Origin: Sphaerisporangium rubeum
GTDB lineage: Bacteria > Actinomycetota > Actinomycetes > Streptosporangiales > Streptosporangiaceae
Direction: 5' to 3'
DNA length: 64,000 nt
Assembly: GCF_014207705.1 (NCBI RefSeq)
Contig: NZ_JACHIU010000001.1
Span: 6,626,501 to 6,690,500, forward strand
Part shown: positions 33,991 to 42,004 of the stretch, one piece after another
Layout: the number at the start of each line of letters is the position of its first letter
How positions within the stretch are numbered: position 1 is the first letter of the stretch
Translations under genes and position numbers: made by a program
Notes under the pieces: generated by a model
Databases searched by the model: none
The model's input: the letters and a program-made list of their open reading frames with translations, nothing else
Told to the model about the DNA's origin: nothing

Positions 33991-34659
33991 TCAGACTTCC
34001 CGAGACGCGGACCGCTCACCGGCCGGCACATCGGCCCCGTTCACGACCCGCTCCTCGGCCGGCATCCCGGCCTCCGGCGCGGCGGCGTCGCTCGACGACT
34101 CCGCCGCGGCGACACCACTCGACGGACCCGCCGCGGTGTCACCACCGCTCGAGGAATCGGCGTCGCCACCGCTTGAGGGACCCGCCGTGGCGTCATCGCC
34201 GCCGGAACGATCCGCCGCGATGTCACCGCTGGTGAAAAGCCCCCCGGAGACCTTCTCAGGCACCGTACCCGACGGCCGCGCGTCCTCCGGCACAGGCACC
34301 GGGGCCCACTCAGGACGTGGCTGCGACTCCTTGCGCGCCTGCACCCGGTCGGCCATCAGCTCGGCCAGCCGCTGCTCCAGGACCGCGATGCGCGTGTCGC
34401 GCTCCCCGAGTGCCGTGGCCGCGCGGTGCAGCGCCTCGTCCACGCTGGGGGTGTGGTAGCCCACAAGGCTCACCGGAAGCCGCAGCGCCATGACGTCCAC
34501 AGCCGCGAGTTGCCCCGGCTCGGGCAGGTCCAAGGAAGGCACGTCGGGGACGAACTCCGCGAGTTCCCCGCCACGTCCCTGGGAGACCATCACCACGCAG
34601 TACAGCACCGCCAGCGCGGCGATCGCTATAAGGACCAGCACACACGAATCGTGCCACAT
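33991..34659 (-). CDS. Membrane-anchored DivIVA-domain protein
   Basis: A 222-residue protein. An N-terminal membrane helix (VLVLIAIAALAVLYCVVMV) is followed by LPEPGQLAAVDVMALRLPVS, a DivIVA-like motif ending in GYHTPSVDEALHRAATALGE, and a coiled coil (RDTRIAVLEQRLAELMADR). The C-terminal 90 residues are low-complexity Ser/Gly/Ala/Asp with repeated SSGGD/SSSGGD units. In M. tuberculosis the equivalent (Rv1209) sits beside tagA. A role in polar growth or septation is inferred from DivIVA proteins only. The ATG at 34657-34659 is used; a GTG a few codons later is possible. Confidence 0.82.
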   Translation of the reverse strand: MWHDSCVLVLIAIAALAVLYCVVMVSQGRGGELAEFVPDVPSLDLPEPGQLAAVDVMALRLPVSLVGYHTPSVDEALHRAATALGERDTRIAVLEQRLAELMADRVQARKESQPRPEWAPVPVPEDARPSGTVPEKVSGGLFTSGDIAADRSGGDDATAGPSSGGDADSSSGGDTAAGPSSGVAAAESSSDAAAPEAGMPAEERVVNGADVPAGERSASREV

Positions 34660-34757
34660 CGCGGCCTTTGGTCGCGCGCGGTTGCCTCTCAAGGAAAGAT
34701 CTCTGCCGACCCTGGCCACCGGAACCCTGCCTGCGGGGGTGTGCGAGCATCGGTGGT

Positions 34758-35042
34758 GTGGACGTGGTGAAGGTGGTCGGCTGGGACGAGGGTGGGGACG
34801 AGGCCTGGGTGGAGGGAGGGTCACCGGAGGAGGTCGAGCGGTTGGCCGGGGAGGGGAGGGTGGTGCTGGTGGTGTTGGAGGGGGATGTGTCCGGTCAGGT
34901 GGCGGCGGCTTCTGTTTACGGGTGGCTGGGGGCTCGGGTGTTCCGTACGGCGTTTCCCGAGGAGGTGCGTACGGCGCTGGACATGGTCGAGTCGCTGGCG
35001 GGGCGGCGGCCGCCGGCTGTTACGCGTCGGGGGCTCGCGTGA
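34758..35042 (+). CDS. Small protein resembling the C-terminal end of dihydropteroate synthase
   Basis: A 94-residue protein (GTG 34758) starting VDVVKVVGWDEGGDEAWVEG. Its second half (VSGQVAAASVYGWLGARVFR, then TALDMVESLAGRRPPAVTRR-GLA) resembles the last strand and helix of FolP-type dihydropteroate synthases, where a V-R-V-H/R motif precedes the final helix. It is far too short for a TIM barrel. In mycobacteria folP2 stands near the DivIVA and tag genes, so it may be a relict or a stand-alone paralog fragment. There are no catalytic residues to judge. Function unknown. Confidence 0.6.
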   Translation: MDVVKVVGWDEGGDEAWVEGGSPEEVERLAGEGRVVLVVLEGDVSGQVAAASVYGWLGARVFRTAFPEEVRTALDMVESLAGRRPPAVTRRGLA

Positions 35043-35354
35043 GGCGGAAGTGGTCTGACCGATTTGTGCTGAATGTGCAGATCGGAGCATAGGGTCGTGC
35101 CGCGATGCCGACATGACAGGGGTCGTTGACCTCATCGTGACCGCTTCCACCTGGGGCGGGAGGCGTTCGGTATGAGAAGTCCCTTTTGTGCCGGATGGGG
35201 GAAATCACCGGCGGGGGATTCGCCGACGACCCCGTGCGAAAACCTAAAACCAGAAGAGTTATGTTCCACTCCATATCTGGTCAGAGGTATTTCCTATAAC
35301 GATCAGAACTTTCGTCGATGACGAATTGACAATTCGCCTATATCATCACGCCTC
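35043..35354. other. AT-richer intergenic region before the GPP34 gene
   Basis: About 310 bases with no supported gene. GC falls markedly from 35225 onward, ending in the promoter described at 35322-35346. Nothing else distinct was seen. Confidence 0.5.
35322..35346 (+). promoter_or_regulatory. Promoter and palindrome of the GPP34 gene
   Basis: CGAATT-GAC-AATTCG (35322-35336) is a perfect 6-3-6 palindrome, with TATCAT (35341-35346) as -10 box. GTG 35355 follows after 8 bases, so the message is probably leaderless and the palindrome would overlap the polymerase site. Confidence 0.5.
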
Positions 35355-35996
35355 GTGGCTAAAGGTGATCTTTCGCGCCCGTCGCTGGCCGACGATCTGT
35401 ACTTTGTCATGCATGACGACGTGACAGGCCGTCCACGGCTGCATCCCCGCCTCGCGGGGCTCGGTCTGGCCGCGGCCGTCGTCGGTGAACTGATGCTCGC
35501 CGAACGGGTCACCATCGAGCTGGCGTCCGGACAGGATCGCCTGTACGTGACGTCGCGGACGGCCACGGGTGATCCGCTCACGCAGAGCGTGCTCGACCAG
35601 GTCGTCGCGGAACCCCAGCATCCGGTGCTCACCTGGCTCGTGTTCTTCGCCAAGACGGTGCCGGCGGGGGTCACGGACCGGATGATCGCCGCGGGGCTGC
35701 TCAACCCGCCGTCGAAGAATCTCTTCAAGCAGCAACCTCCCGTCCCCGTGAGCACCAACACGGCCGCCTGGCCGCTCGCCCGTCTCAACCTCGCCGTACG
35801 GCAGAAGCAGCCGCCTGCCGCGCCGGACGACGTGCTGTACGGGCTCTTCGCCGCCACAGGCGGCGCGCAGCGGGCCCTGTGGGAGCACGACCCGGCGTTC
35901 GTGGCCGCCACGATCGCCACACTCCCTGTGCCGCTGCGCCGACTGATCGTCCAGACCGAGGTCGCCGTCGGCAAAGCCGTCATCAGCCGCCGGTGA
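35355..35996 (+). CDS. GPP34-family protein
   Basis: A 213-residue protein of the Golgi-phosphoprotein-3 fold, common in actinobacteria: LADDLYFVMHDDVTGRPRLH, then LGLAAAVVGELMLAERVTIE and VLTWLVFFAKTVPAGVTDRM. In eukaryotes GPP34 binds phosphatidylinositol-4-phosphate; the bacterial role is unknown, perhaps membrane-lipid binding. The GTG at 35355 directly follows the promoter. It is followed after 36 bases by the APC permease gene with its own GGAG ribosome site, so they may form an operon. Confidence 0.88.
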   Translation: MAKGDLSRPSLADDLYFVMHDDVTGRPRLHPRLAGLGLAAAVVGELMLAERVTIELASGQDRLYVTSRTATGDPLTQSVLDQVVAEPQHPVLTWLVFFAKTVPAGVTDRMIAAGLLNPPSKNLFKQQPPVPVSTNTAAWPLARLNLAVRQKQPPAAPDDVLYGLFAATGGAQRALWEHDPAFVAATIATLPVPLRRLIVQTEVAVGKAVISRR

Positions 35997-36032
35997 CCAA
36001 GCAGCCCTCTTCCCTCTCTCACGGAGTTCCGG

Positions 36033-37505
36033 ATGCCCCTCACTGAACAGCGGCCGAGCGCCGTCTCCGCCGCACTGGCCAAGGACCGCTTAGGCGTCCC
36101 GTCGGTCGTCTTCTTCGTCGTGTCCGCCGCGGCGCCGCTGATGGTCGTCGCGGGGTCGGTCCCGACGGCGTACGCGGTGACGGGTGTCATCGGCGTGCCG
36201 TTCGCCTTCCTGATGCTCGGCGCGATCTTCGCGTTGTTCGCTGTCGGGTACGTCACGATGGCCCGGCATGTCGTGAACGCGGGTGCTTTCTACGCCTACG
36301 CCGCGCAGGGCCTCGGCAAGACGGCGGGTGTGGCGACGGCGTGGGTGGCGCTGCTGGCGTACAACGCGCTGCAACTCGGGCTCTACGGCATCATCGGGTC
36401 GGCCGCCGAGCCGCTGCTGAACGACTGGTTCGGCGCCTCACCCCCGTGGTGGGTGATCGCGTTGGTCGCGTGGGCCCTGACCGGTGTGCTCGGCCTGCTG
36501 CGCGTGGACATCAACGGCAGGATCCTTTCCGTGCTGCTGGTCAGCGAGATCGCCGTCGTGCTGCTCTTCGACCTCGGCGACCTGCTGAACGCCGCGCCGA
36601 GCGGCATCAGCTTCGAGGGCTTCACCCCGGGGTCGCTGTTCGTGCCGGGTGTCGGCGCCGCGCTCGCCACGGTCGTCGCGGGGTTCGCCGGCATCGAGTC
36701 GTCGGTGGTGTTCGCCGAGGAGTCCAAGGACCGCAGGCGCACCGTGCCGCTCGCCACCTACCTCGGCATCGCGATCATCGCGATCCTGTACTCGGTGTCC
36801 GCGTGGGCCCAGACCGTCCCGACGGGGCCGGACGGCATCGTGAAGGCGGCGACCGACGAGGGGCCGCTGCTGATCTTCAACCAGGCCGCCACCCACATGG
36901 GCTCGTTCGTCGCGACGCTCGGCTCGGTGCTGTTCGTGACCAGCAGCATCGCCTGCATGATCGCCTTCCACAACACCACGGCCCGCTACATCTTCGCGCT
37001 CGGCCGCGAGAGCGTGCTGCCCTCGGTCTTCGGCCGCACCTCGGCGCGCACCGCGGCCCCGATGACCGGCTCACTGCTGCAGACGGCGCTCGGCCTCATC
37101 GTGATCACCGTGTACGCCGTCAGCGGCCTCGACCCGGTCACGAAGCTGTTCTTCACGTTCGGCGCGTTCGGCGGCCTCGGCCTGCTCACCCTGCTCACCG
37201 TCACCTCGGTCGCGGTGATCGTGTACTTCTCCCGCAACCCCGCGGGTGAGACGACCTGGCGCACCCGCGTCGCGCCGGCGCTCTCGATCGTCGCGCTGAG
37301 CGTGATCATCGGCATGACGCTGATCAACTTCGACACGGTGCTCGGCGTGCCGTCCGACTCGGCCATCCGGTGGATCCTCCCCGGCATCTTCGTCGTCGCG
37401 ATCGTCTTCGGCGTGATCTGGGCCCGGGTGCTGAAGTCGACACGGCCCGAGGTGTACGCCGGCATCGGCCTCGGGCCGCAGGCGGTCGGCGGAGGTGCCA
37501 AGTGA
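36033..37505 (+). CDS. APC-family amino acid/amine permease
   Basis: A 490-residue transporter with about 12 membrane helices. VSAAAPLMVVAGSVPTAYAV is the unwound helix-1 region of the APC superfamily, and AALATVVAGFAGIESSVVFA-EESKDRRRTVP is the helix-6 motif followed by the conserved cytosolic loop. The substrate is probably an amino acid or polyamine, not predictable further. The ATG at 36033 follows GGAG. Its stop overlaps the GNAT start by four bases (GTGA), indicating coupled expression. Confidence 0.92.
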   Translation: MPLTEQRPSAVSAALAKDRLGVPSVVFFVVSAAAPLMVVAGSVPTAYAVTGVIGVPFAFLMLGAIFALFAVGYVTMARHVVNAGAFYAYAAQGLGKTAGVATAWVALLAYNALQLGLYGIIGSAAEPLLNDWFGASPPWWVIALVAWALTGVLGLLRVDINGRILSVLLVSEIAVVLLFDLGDLLNAAPSGISFEGFTPGSLFVPGVGAALATVVAGFAGIESSVVFAEESKDRRRTVPLATYLGIAIIAILYSVSAWAQTVPTGPDGIVKAATDEGPLLIFNQAATHMGSFVATLGSVLFVTSSIACMIAFHNTTARYIFALGRESVLPSVFGRTSARTAAPMTGSLLQTALGLIVITVYAVSGLDPVTKLFFTFGAFGGLGLLTLLTVTSVAVIVYFSRNPAGETTWRTRVAPALSIVALSVIIGMTLINFDTVLGVPSDSAIRWILPGIFVVAIVFGVIWARVLKSTRPEVYAGIGLGPQAVGGGAK

Positions 37506-38086
37506 TCGAGATCGTCCGCCTGGACGACCCCGTCCCCGCCGGCGAGATCATCGCGGACACCTTCAGCGGCGACGACATCAGCCGCTGGCTCATCCCGCCG
37601 GAGCACGAGCGGCTGCCGATCCAGCGGCGGTTCTTCACGATGTACACCACGCACGCCATGGAGCACGGCGAGGTGTACGGGATCCTGGAGGACGGCGAGC
37701 TGTCCGGCGCCGCGGTGTGGTTCGCCGCGCCGTTCCCGCCGATACCCGGCGAGGAGGAGGCCATCGCGGAGTTCGCCGGTGAGCACGCCGAGCGGTACGA
37801 CGTGCTCGGCAAGGAGATGGAGAAGCTGCACCCGCACGACCCGCACCACTATCTGGCCTTCATCGCGCTGGTGCGGGGACGCACCGGCCGCGGGCTCGGC
37901 AGCATGCTGCTGGAGGATCGCCACAGGCGGCTGGACGACGACGGCGTCCCCGCCTACCTGGAGGCCAGCAGCGAGGCCAGCCGCCGTCTGTACCTGCGGC
38001 ACGGCTACGTGGACATGCCGGTGCGGCTCCGGCTTCCCGACGGCCCGGTGATGTACCCCATGTGGCGGGACCCCGTCACCCGATGA
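37502..38086 (+). CDS. GNAT-family N-acetyltransferase
   Basis: A 194-residue GNAT enzyme. LAFIALVRGRTGRGLGSMLL is motif A with the acetyl-CoA loop RGRTGRG, and AYLEASSEASRRLYLRHGYV is motif B, typical of small-molecule acetyltransferases in actinobacteria. GTG 37502 overlaps the permease stop, and GGAGG lies upstream at about 37489. Coupling to the permease suggests that it acetylates the transported substrate, which is an inference. Confidence 0.9.
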   Translation: MIEIVRLDDPVPAGEIIADTFSGDDISRWLIPPEHERLPIQRRFFTMYTTHAMEHGEVYGILEDGELSGAAVWFAAPFPPIPGEEEAIAEFAGEHAERYDVLGKEMEKLHPHDPHHYLAFIALVRGRTGRGLGSMLLEDRHRRLDDDGVPAYLEASSEASRRLYLRHGYVDMPVRLRLPDGPVMYPMWRDPVTR

Positions 38087-38091
38087 GCGCG

Positions 38092-38119
38092 TCCCGGCCG
38101 TCCGGCAAGACGGCCGGGA
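38092..38119. terminator. Bidirectional terminator between GNAT and LOG genes
   Basis: Perfect 11-bp arms TCCCGGCCGTC/GACGGCCGGGA with loop CGGCAA, located between two convergent genes. Confidence 0.8.
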
Positions 38120-38130
38120 ACTCTCCCCGG

Positions 38131-38724
38131 TCAGCCCGCCGCGGACTCGCCGATCTCCTCGGGGGCCGGGGAGAGCACGCGCGCGGGGGCCTCCAGGTGG
38201 TCCATGGCCTCGTCGACGGTGGTGGTCCACGAGATCGCGTCGAAGACGTCGGCCCTGGTGAAGCCGGCGTCGTAGAGGTCGGTGACCAGGCCGCGCAGCG
38301 CCGTGTACAGGCCCCAGGGGTCCAGGATGACCAGCGGCTTGTCGTGCAGGCCGAGCACGCGGGACGTCCAGATCTCGAACAGCTCCTCCAGCGTGCCGAT
38401 GCCGCCGGGAAGGACGAGGAACGCGTCGGAGCGCGCGTCCATCAGGCCCTTGCGCTCACGCATGTCCCCCGTGATGATCAGCTCGTCGGAGTCGGTGTCG
38501 GCGATCTCCATGTCCACCAGGGCCTGCGGCATGACGCCGACCGTGCGGCCACCCGCCGCTCTGGCGGCGCGGGTCACCGCACCCATGGTGGAGACCACGG
38601 CGCCGCCGCTGACCAGGGTGTGACCTCGCCTCGCGATCTCGGTGCCGACCTCGGCCGCCAGCTCCAGGTAGCGGTGGTCGATCCGCTGACTCGACGAGCA
38701 GAACACGCAGATAGCCAATGCCAC
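38131..38724 (-). CDS. LOG-family nucleotide phosphoribohydrolase
   Basis: A 197-residue Rossmann-like protein of the TIGR00730/LOG family, which releases the base from nucleoside monophosphates, as in cytokinin activation. Motifs are VFCSSSQRIDHRYLELA, LVSGGAVVSTMGAV and the catalytic LPGGIGTLEELFE (PGGxGTxxE). The GTG at 38722-38724 is used. It converges with the GNAT gene. A longer, second LOG-type gene is at 50410-51207 beside dapE. Confidence 0.92.
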   Translation of the reverse strand: MALAICVFCSSSQRIDHRYLELAAEVGTEIARRGHTLVSGGAVVSTMGAVTRAARAAGGRTVGVMPQALVDMEIADTDSDELIITGDMRERKGLMDARSDAFLVLPGGIGTLEELFEIWTSRVLGLHDKPLVILDPWGLYTALRGLVTDLYDAGFTRADVFDAISWTTTVDEAMDHLEAPARVLSPAPEEIGESAAG

Positions 38725-38966
38725 CCGGCCACCTTATCCACCCGGATCAGACCGTCTCACCCTGGTTTCCCGGCACTCGTCCTGATGGCGGCCGATGAAG
38801 TGCCAGGAAAATCCGCCGCGGTGGCGACTGGCGGCAGATGATCGGATTCGGTACGGTCCAGCACGGCGGACGGCGTCCCGGCCGCCGCGACGACCCGAGC
38901 CCCCGCCTCCCTGGAACGACGTGTGACGCTGTGAACGCCACCTCTCCCGACACCGGTCGAGGACCG

Positions 38967-40637
38967 ATGCCGCCGACCACCAGACGCGGGTTCTTCGCCG
39001 GCACCGGAGGCCTGCTCGCGGCCGGGCTCGCCACCGCGAGCGCGGCCGAGCCCGCGGCCGCCGCGGCCCGCGGACCGCTCAACTTCGTCCTGATCCTCGC
39101 CGACGACCTCGGCTGGGGTGAGATCGGCTGCTACGGACAGCGCAAGATCGTCACCCCGAACATCGACCGCCTCGCGGCCCGCGGCGTGCGGTTCACCGAC
39201 GCGTACGCCGGGTCGTCGCTGTGCGCGCCGTCACGGTGCGCGCTGATGACGGGCCTGCACTCCGGCCACGGCACGGTGCGCGAGAACCCCGAAGGCGGGC
39301 CGCAGCGCTCGCTCGGCGCCGCCGACCTCACGTTCGCCGAGATCGCCAGGCTGGCCGGGTACCGCACGGCCTGCATCGGCAAGTGGGGGTTCGGTCCCGA
39401 GGAGCCGGGCCAGGTGTCGCACCCCAACGCGCGGGGCTTCGACGAGTTCTTCGGCTACATCACCCACGCGCACGCGCACCAGTACTGGCCCGCCTATCTG
39501 TGGCACAACCAGGAGAAGGTCACCTTCGGCCGCGCTCAGTACGCGCCTGACGTGCTGCGCGACCGGGCCGTCGAGTTCATCGAGGAGTCGGCGGGCCATC
39601 CCTTCCTGCTGCACTTCGCGACCAATCTGCCGCACTCCCCCAGCGAGATCCCCGGCGACGCCGGCCGGTACGCGCACGAGCCGTGGACCCGTTCCAACCG
39701 CCGCCACGCCGCACAGGTGACGCGCATGGACGCGCACGTCGCCGACATCGTGCGCGCCTTGGAGGAGGCCGGGGTGGCCGACCGCACCGTGGTGCTGTTC
39801 ACCGCCGACAACGGGCCGCACCACGAGAAGGGTGTGACCCCGGAGGTCTTCAACTCCAACGGGCCGTTCCGCGGCGTCAAGCGCCAGCTCTACGAAGGCG
39901 GCATCCGGGTGCCGATGGTCGCCTGGGCCCCGTTCCTCAGCCCGAAGGTCGTCCACGACCCGGTGGCGCTGTGGGACATCCTGCCGACGGTCGCGGAGAT
40001 CGCGCGGGTCCCCGTCCCCGCCGGCCTGGACGGCAGGTCGTTCCTCGGCCTGCTGACCGGGGGGAACCACAAGCGGCACGACCACCTGGTGTGGAACCGG
40101 CCGCGCAAGATGCAGGCCGTCAGGCGCGGCCACTGGAAGATGATCCGCTTCGCGCCGGAGATCGCGGGAGCCGGTCCCGAGGGCCGGGTCGAGCTGTACG
40201 ACCTGCGCGACGACCGCGGGGAGCGCCACGACGTCTCGGTCACACACCCGGACCGCGTCATCGAGCTGAACGACCTGCTCGACGCCTCCATCGGCCCCGA
40301 CCCCCGCCTGCCGTACGGCCTCACGGCCTACGAGGAGGGGGCCGAGGTGGAGGTGACCTTGATGAACGGCTCCGCCAGGCCCTGGCGCGACGTCCGCCTG
40401 AGCCTCGACGCCGGCGGCCGCCGCAGCACCCGCAAGGGTGGCCGCGCCGAGGTGCTGGAACCCGGGGAGTCCCTCACGGCGACGTTCACGCTCACCGGGG
40501 AGAGTGAGGAGGGGCCGCTCGCGGGCCGGGCCAGGTTCACCGTGGACGGCCGCACGGTGCGCTTCCACGCCAAGGCCGGCGGACGGCCCGCCGGTGACGG
40601 CGGCCATCCGCCGGCGGCCGGCGGGTTCGCGCTGTAG
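38967..40637 (+). CDS. Tat-exported sulfatase
   Basis: A 556-residue sulfatase. Twin-arginine signal TTRRGFFAGTGGLLAAGLAT near the N terminus, cleavage likely after the ASAAEPAAAAA stretch. VLILADDLGWGEIGCYG holds the metal-binding Asp pair (46-47), and CAPSRCALMTG starts with Cys86, the residue converted to formylglycine. ADNGPHHEKG and a GVKRQLYEGGIRVPMVAW segment complete the alkaline-phosphatase-fold active site. The last 110 residues form a beta-domain (VEVTLMNGSARPWRDVRLSL) like those in carbohydrate-active enzymes. ATG 38967 is chosen; GTG 38931 would lengthen the signal by 12 residues. A separate formylglycine-generating enzyme would be needed. Confidence 0.92.
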   Translation: MPPTTRRGFFAGTGGLLAAGLATASAAEPAAAAARGPLNFVLILADDLGWGEIGCYGQRKIVTPNIDRLAARGVRFTDAYAGSSLCAPSRCALMTGLHSGHGTVRENPEGGPQRSLGAADLTFAEIARLAGYRTACIGKWGFGPEEPGQVSHPNARGFDEFFGYITHAHAHQYWPAYLWHNQEKVTFGRAQYAPDVLRDRAVEFIEESAGHPFLLHFATNLPHSPSEIPGDAGRYAHEPWTRSNRRHAAQVTRMDAHVADIVRALEEAGVADRTVVLFTADNGPHHEKGVTPEVFNSNGPFRGVKRQLYEGGIRVPMVAWAPFLSPKVVHDPVALWDILPTVAEIARVPVPAGLDGRSFLGLLTGGNHKRHDHLVWNRPRKMQAVRRGHWKMIRFAPEIAGAGPEGRVELYDLRDDRGERHDVSVTHPDRVIELNDLLDASIGPDPRLPYGLTAYEEGAEVEVTLMNGSARPWRDVRLSLDAGGRRSTRKGGRAEVLEPGESLTATFTLTGESEEGPLAGRARFTVDGRTVRFHAKAGGRPAGDGGHPPAAGGFAL

Positions 40638-40674
40638 CGGCGGTCACCCTCGGCGAGCCGGTCGGCGTGGCGGG

Positions 40675-41412
40675 TCAGGCCTTGGCGAGCCAGTCGCGGT
40701 AGCGGGTGGCGGCGATGACCGCGCCGGCCGGAGCGGTGAGGACGTCCCCCTTGACCTCGGCGAACATGCCGGCGGTGTCGTCGGCGACGACGGTGCGGCC
40801 GTCACCCTTGGCCGCGAGGGTGATCCTGCCGAGTTCGTCGAGCGTGAAGACCTCCGGGCCGCCGACGTCGCGCACGCCGTTCAGCGGGTCACCGGCGGCG
40901 ACCTCGGCGACGGCGGCGGCGACGTCCGCGGCGGCGATCGGCTGGATCGGGGTGCGCGGCAGGCGGACGGTCGTCCCGTCGGAGGTCCACGACAGGACGG
41001 CGTCCACGAACTCCATGAACTGCGTGGCGCGCACGATCGAGTACGGCACGGGCCCGGCCCGCAGCACGTCCTCCTGGAGCACCTTGGCCCGGTAGTACAC
41101 CAGGTCCGGCACCTGGTCGACGCCGACGATCGACAGGACGACGAAGTGACCGACGCCGGCCTTGGCGCTCGCGGCGAGGAGGTTGTCCATCGAGGTCTGG
41201 AAGAAGGCCGGGGAGGCGTCGTCGAACGTCGGCGAGTTGGTGAGGTTGACGACGACGTCCGCACCCGCCACCGCGTCGTCCACACCCGCGCCGGTGACGA
41301 CGTCCACACCTGTGGACAGCGCGTGCGGCACGGCCTCGTGGCCCGCGGCCGTGAGGTCGCGCACCACCCGCGAGCCGATCAGGCCGGTCCCGCCGATTAC
41401 CGCGATCTTCAT
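40675..41412 (-). CDS. NmrA-like NAD(P)-binding protein
   Basis: A 245-residue atypical short-chain dehydrogenase. KIAVIGGTGLIGSRVVRDL is the N-terminal GxxGxxG nucleotide-binding motif. GADVVVNLTNSPTFDD and HFVVLSIVGVDQVPDLVYYR (a Y-x-x-x-K-like position, YYRAK) follow. These NmrA-type proteins often sense the NAD(P) redox state. The ATG at 41410-41412 has GGAGAGGGA upstream. It is divergent from the rsrR-like gene across a 23-bp operator, the arrangement published for RsrR of Streptomyces venezuelae. Confidence 0.9.
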   Translation of the reverse strand: MKIAVIGGTGLIGSRVVRDLTAAGHEAVPHALSTGVDVVTGAGVDDAVAGADVVVNLTNSPTFDDASPAFFQTSMDNLLAASAKAGVGHFVVLSIVGVDQVPDLVYYRAKVLQEDVLRAGPVPYSIVRATQFMEFVDAVLSWTSDGTTVRLPRTPIQPIAAADVAAAVAEVAAGDPLNGVRDVGGPEVFTLDELGRITLAAKGDGRTVVADDTAGMFAEVKGDVLTAPAGAVIAATRYRDWLAKA

Positions 41413-41455
41413 GATGGTCCCTCTCCGTCGATGTCGTCTCTTCACCACCCACCAT

Positions 41456-41478
41456 ACTCGGACAAGTTTTGTCCGAGT
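41456..41478. promoter_or_regulatory. RsrR-type operator, 10-3-10 inverted repeat
   Basis: Perfect arms ACTCGGACAA and TTGTCCGAGT separated by GTT. It overlaps the -35 box TTGTCC (41469-41474) of the Rrf2 gene and lies 44 bases before the divergent NmrA-like gene. RsrR is known to bind an 11-3-11 repeat. Confidence 0.85.
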
Positions 41479-41496
41479 TACCGGGGTGCGGATAAT
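41469..41496 (+). promoter_or_regulatory. Promoter of the rsrR-like gene
   Basis: TTGTCC (41469-41474), 16-base spacer, GATAAT (41491-41496). The GTG start at 41503 is 6 bases further, so the transcript is leaderless. The -35 box lies inside the operator. Confidence 0.75.
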
Positions 41497-41502
41497 GGCA
41501 GG

Positions 41503-41985
41503 GTGAAGATGTCAGGAGGCGTGGAGTGGGCCCTGCACTGCTGCGTGGTGCTCACGTCCGTCGCGGAACCGGTGCCGGCGGCCCGGCTCGCCGAGTTCCA
41601 CGACGTGTCGCCGACCTACCTGGCCAAGCAGCTCCAGGCCCTCGCCAGAGCGGGCCTCGTGGCGTCCGTGCAGGGCAAGTCCGGCGGCTACGTCCTGACG
41701 CGTCCCCCGGAGACGATCACTCTGCTCGACGTCGTCGAAGCCGTGGACGGCCTCGGCCCGGCCTTCGTGTGCACCGAGATCCGTCAGCGCGGCCCGTTCG
41801 CCACCCCCGCCGAGGCCTGCACCACCCCGTGTCCCATCTCCCGCGCCATGGCCGAGGCCGAGTCGGCCCGCCGCGCCGCGCTGCGCGCCACGACCATCGC
41901 CGACCTGGCCGCACAGGTCGAGATCACCAGCGGCCCCGGCACCCTCGGCCGCGTCGGCACCTGGCTCGGCAGCTCTCCCACGTGA
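41503..41985 (+). CDS. rsrR: Rrf2-family [2Fe-2S] redox regulator, RsrR-like
   Basis: A 160-residue Rrf2 protein. VKMSGGVEWALHC places Glu8 and His12 exactly as in RsrR, whose [2Fe-2S] cluster uses Glu8, His12 and cysteines. The helix-turn-helix is SPTYLAKQLQALARAGLVAS, followed by the wing GKSGGYVLTRPPE. Cys90, Cys106 and Cys110 lie in the cluster loop (FVCTEIRQ...EACTTPC). GTG 41503 is supported by the promoter position and by the RsrR alignment. It faces an NmrA-like gene across a near-perfect palindrome, so autorepression and control of that gene by cluster redox state are expected. It converges with the response regulator. Confidence 0.9.
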   Translation: MKMSGGVEWALHCCVVLTSVAEPVPAARLAEFHDVSPTYLAKQLQALARAGLVASVQGKSGGYVLTRPPETITLLDVVEAVDGLGPAFVCTEIRQRGPFATPAEACTTPCPISRAMAEAESARRAALRATTIADLAAQVEITSGPGTLGRVGTWLGSSPT

Positions 41986-42004
41986 CGGCAGCCGTGCGGG
42001 TGCT

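Noticed and set aside
38838-38966. Sulfatase extended to the ATG at 38838
   Set aside because: This would put over 40 residues before the twin-arginine motif; 38967 gives a normal Tat signal.
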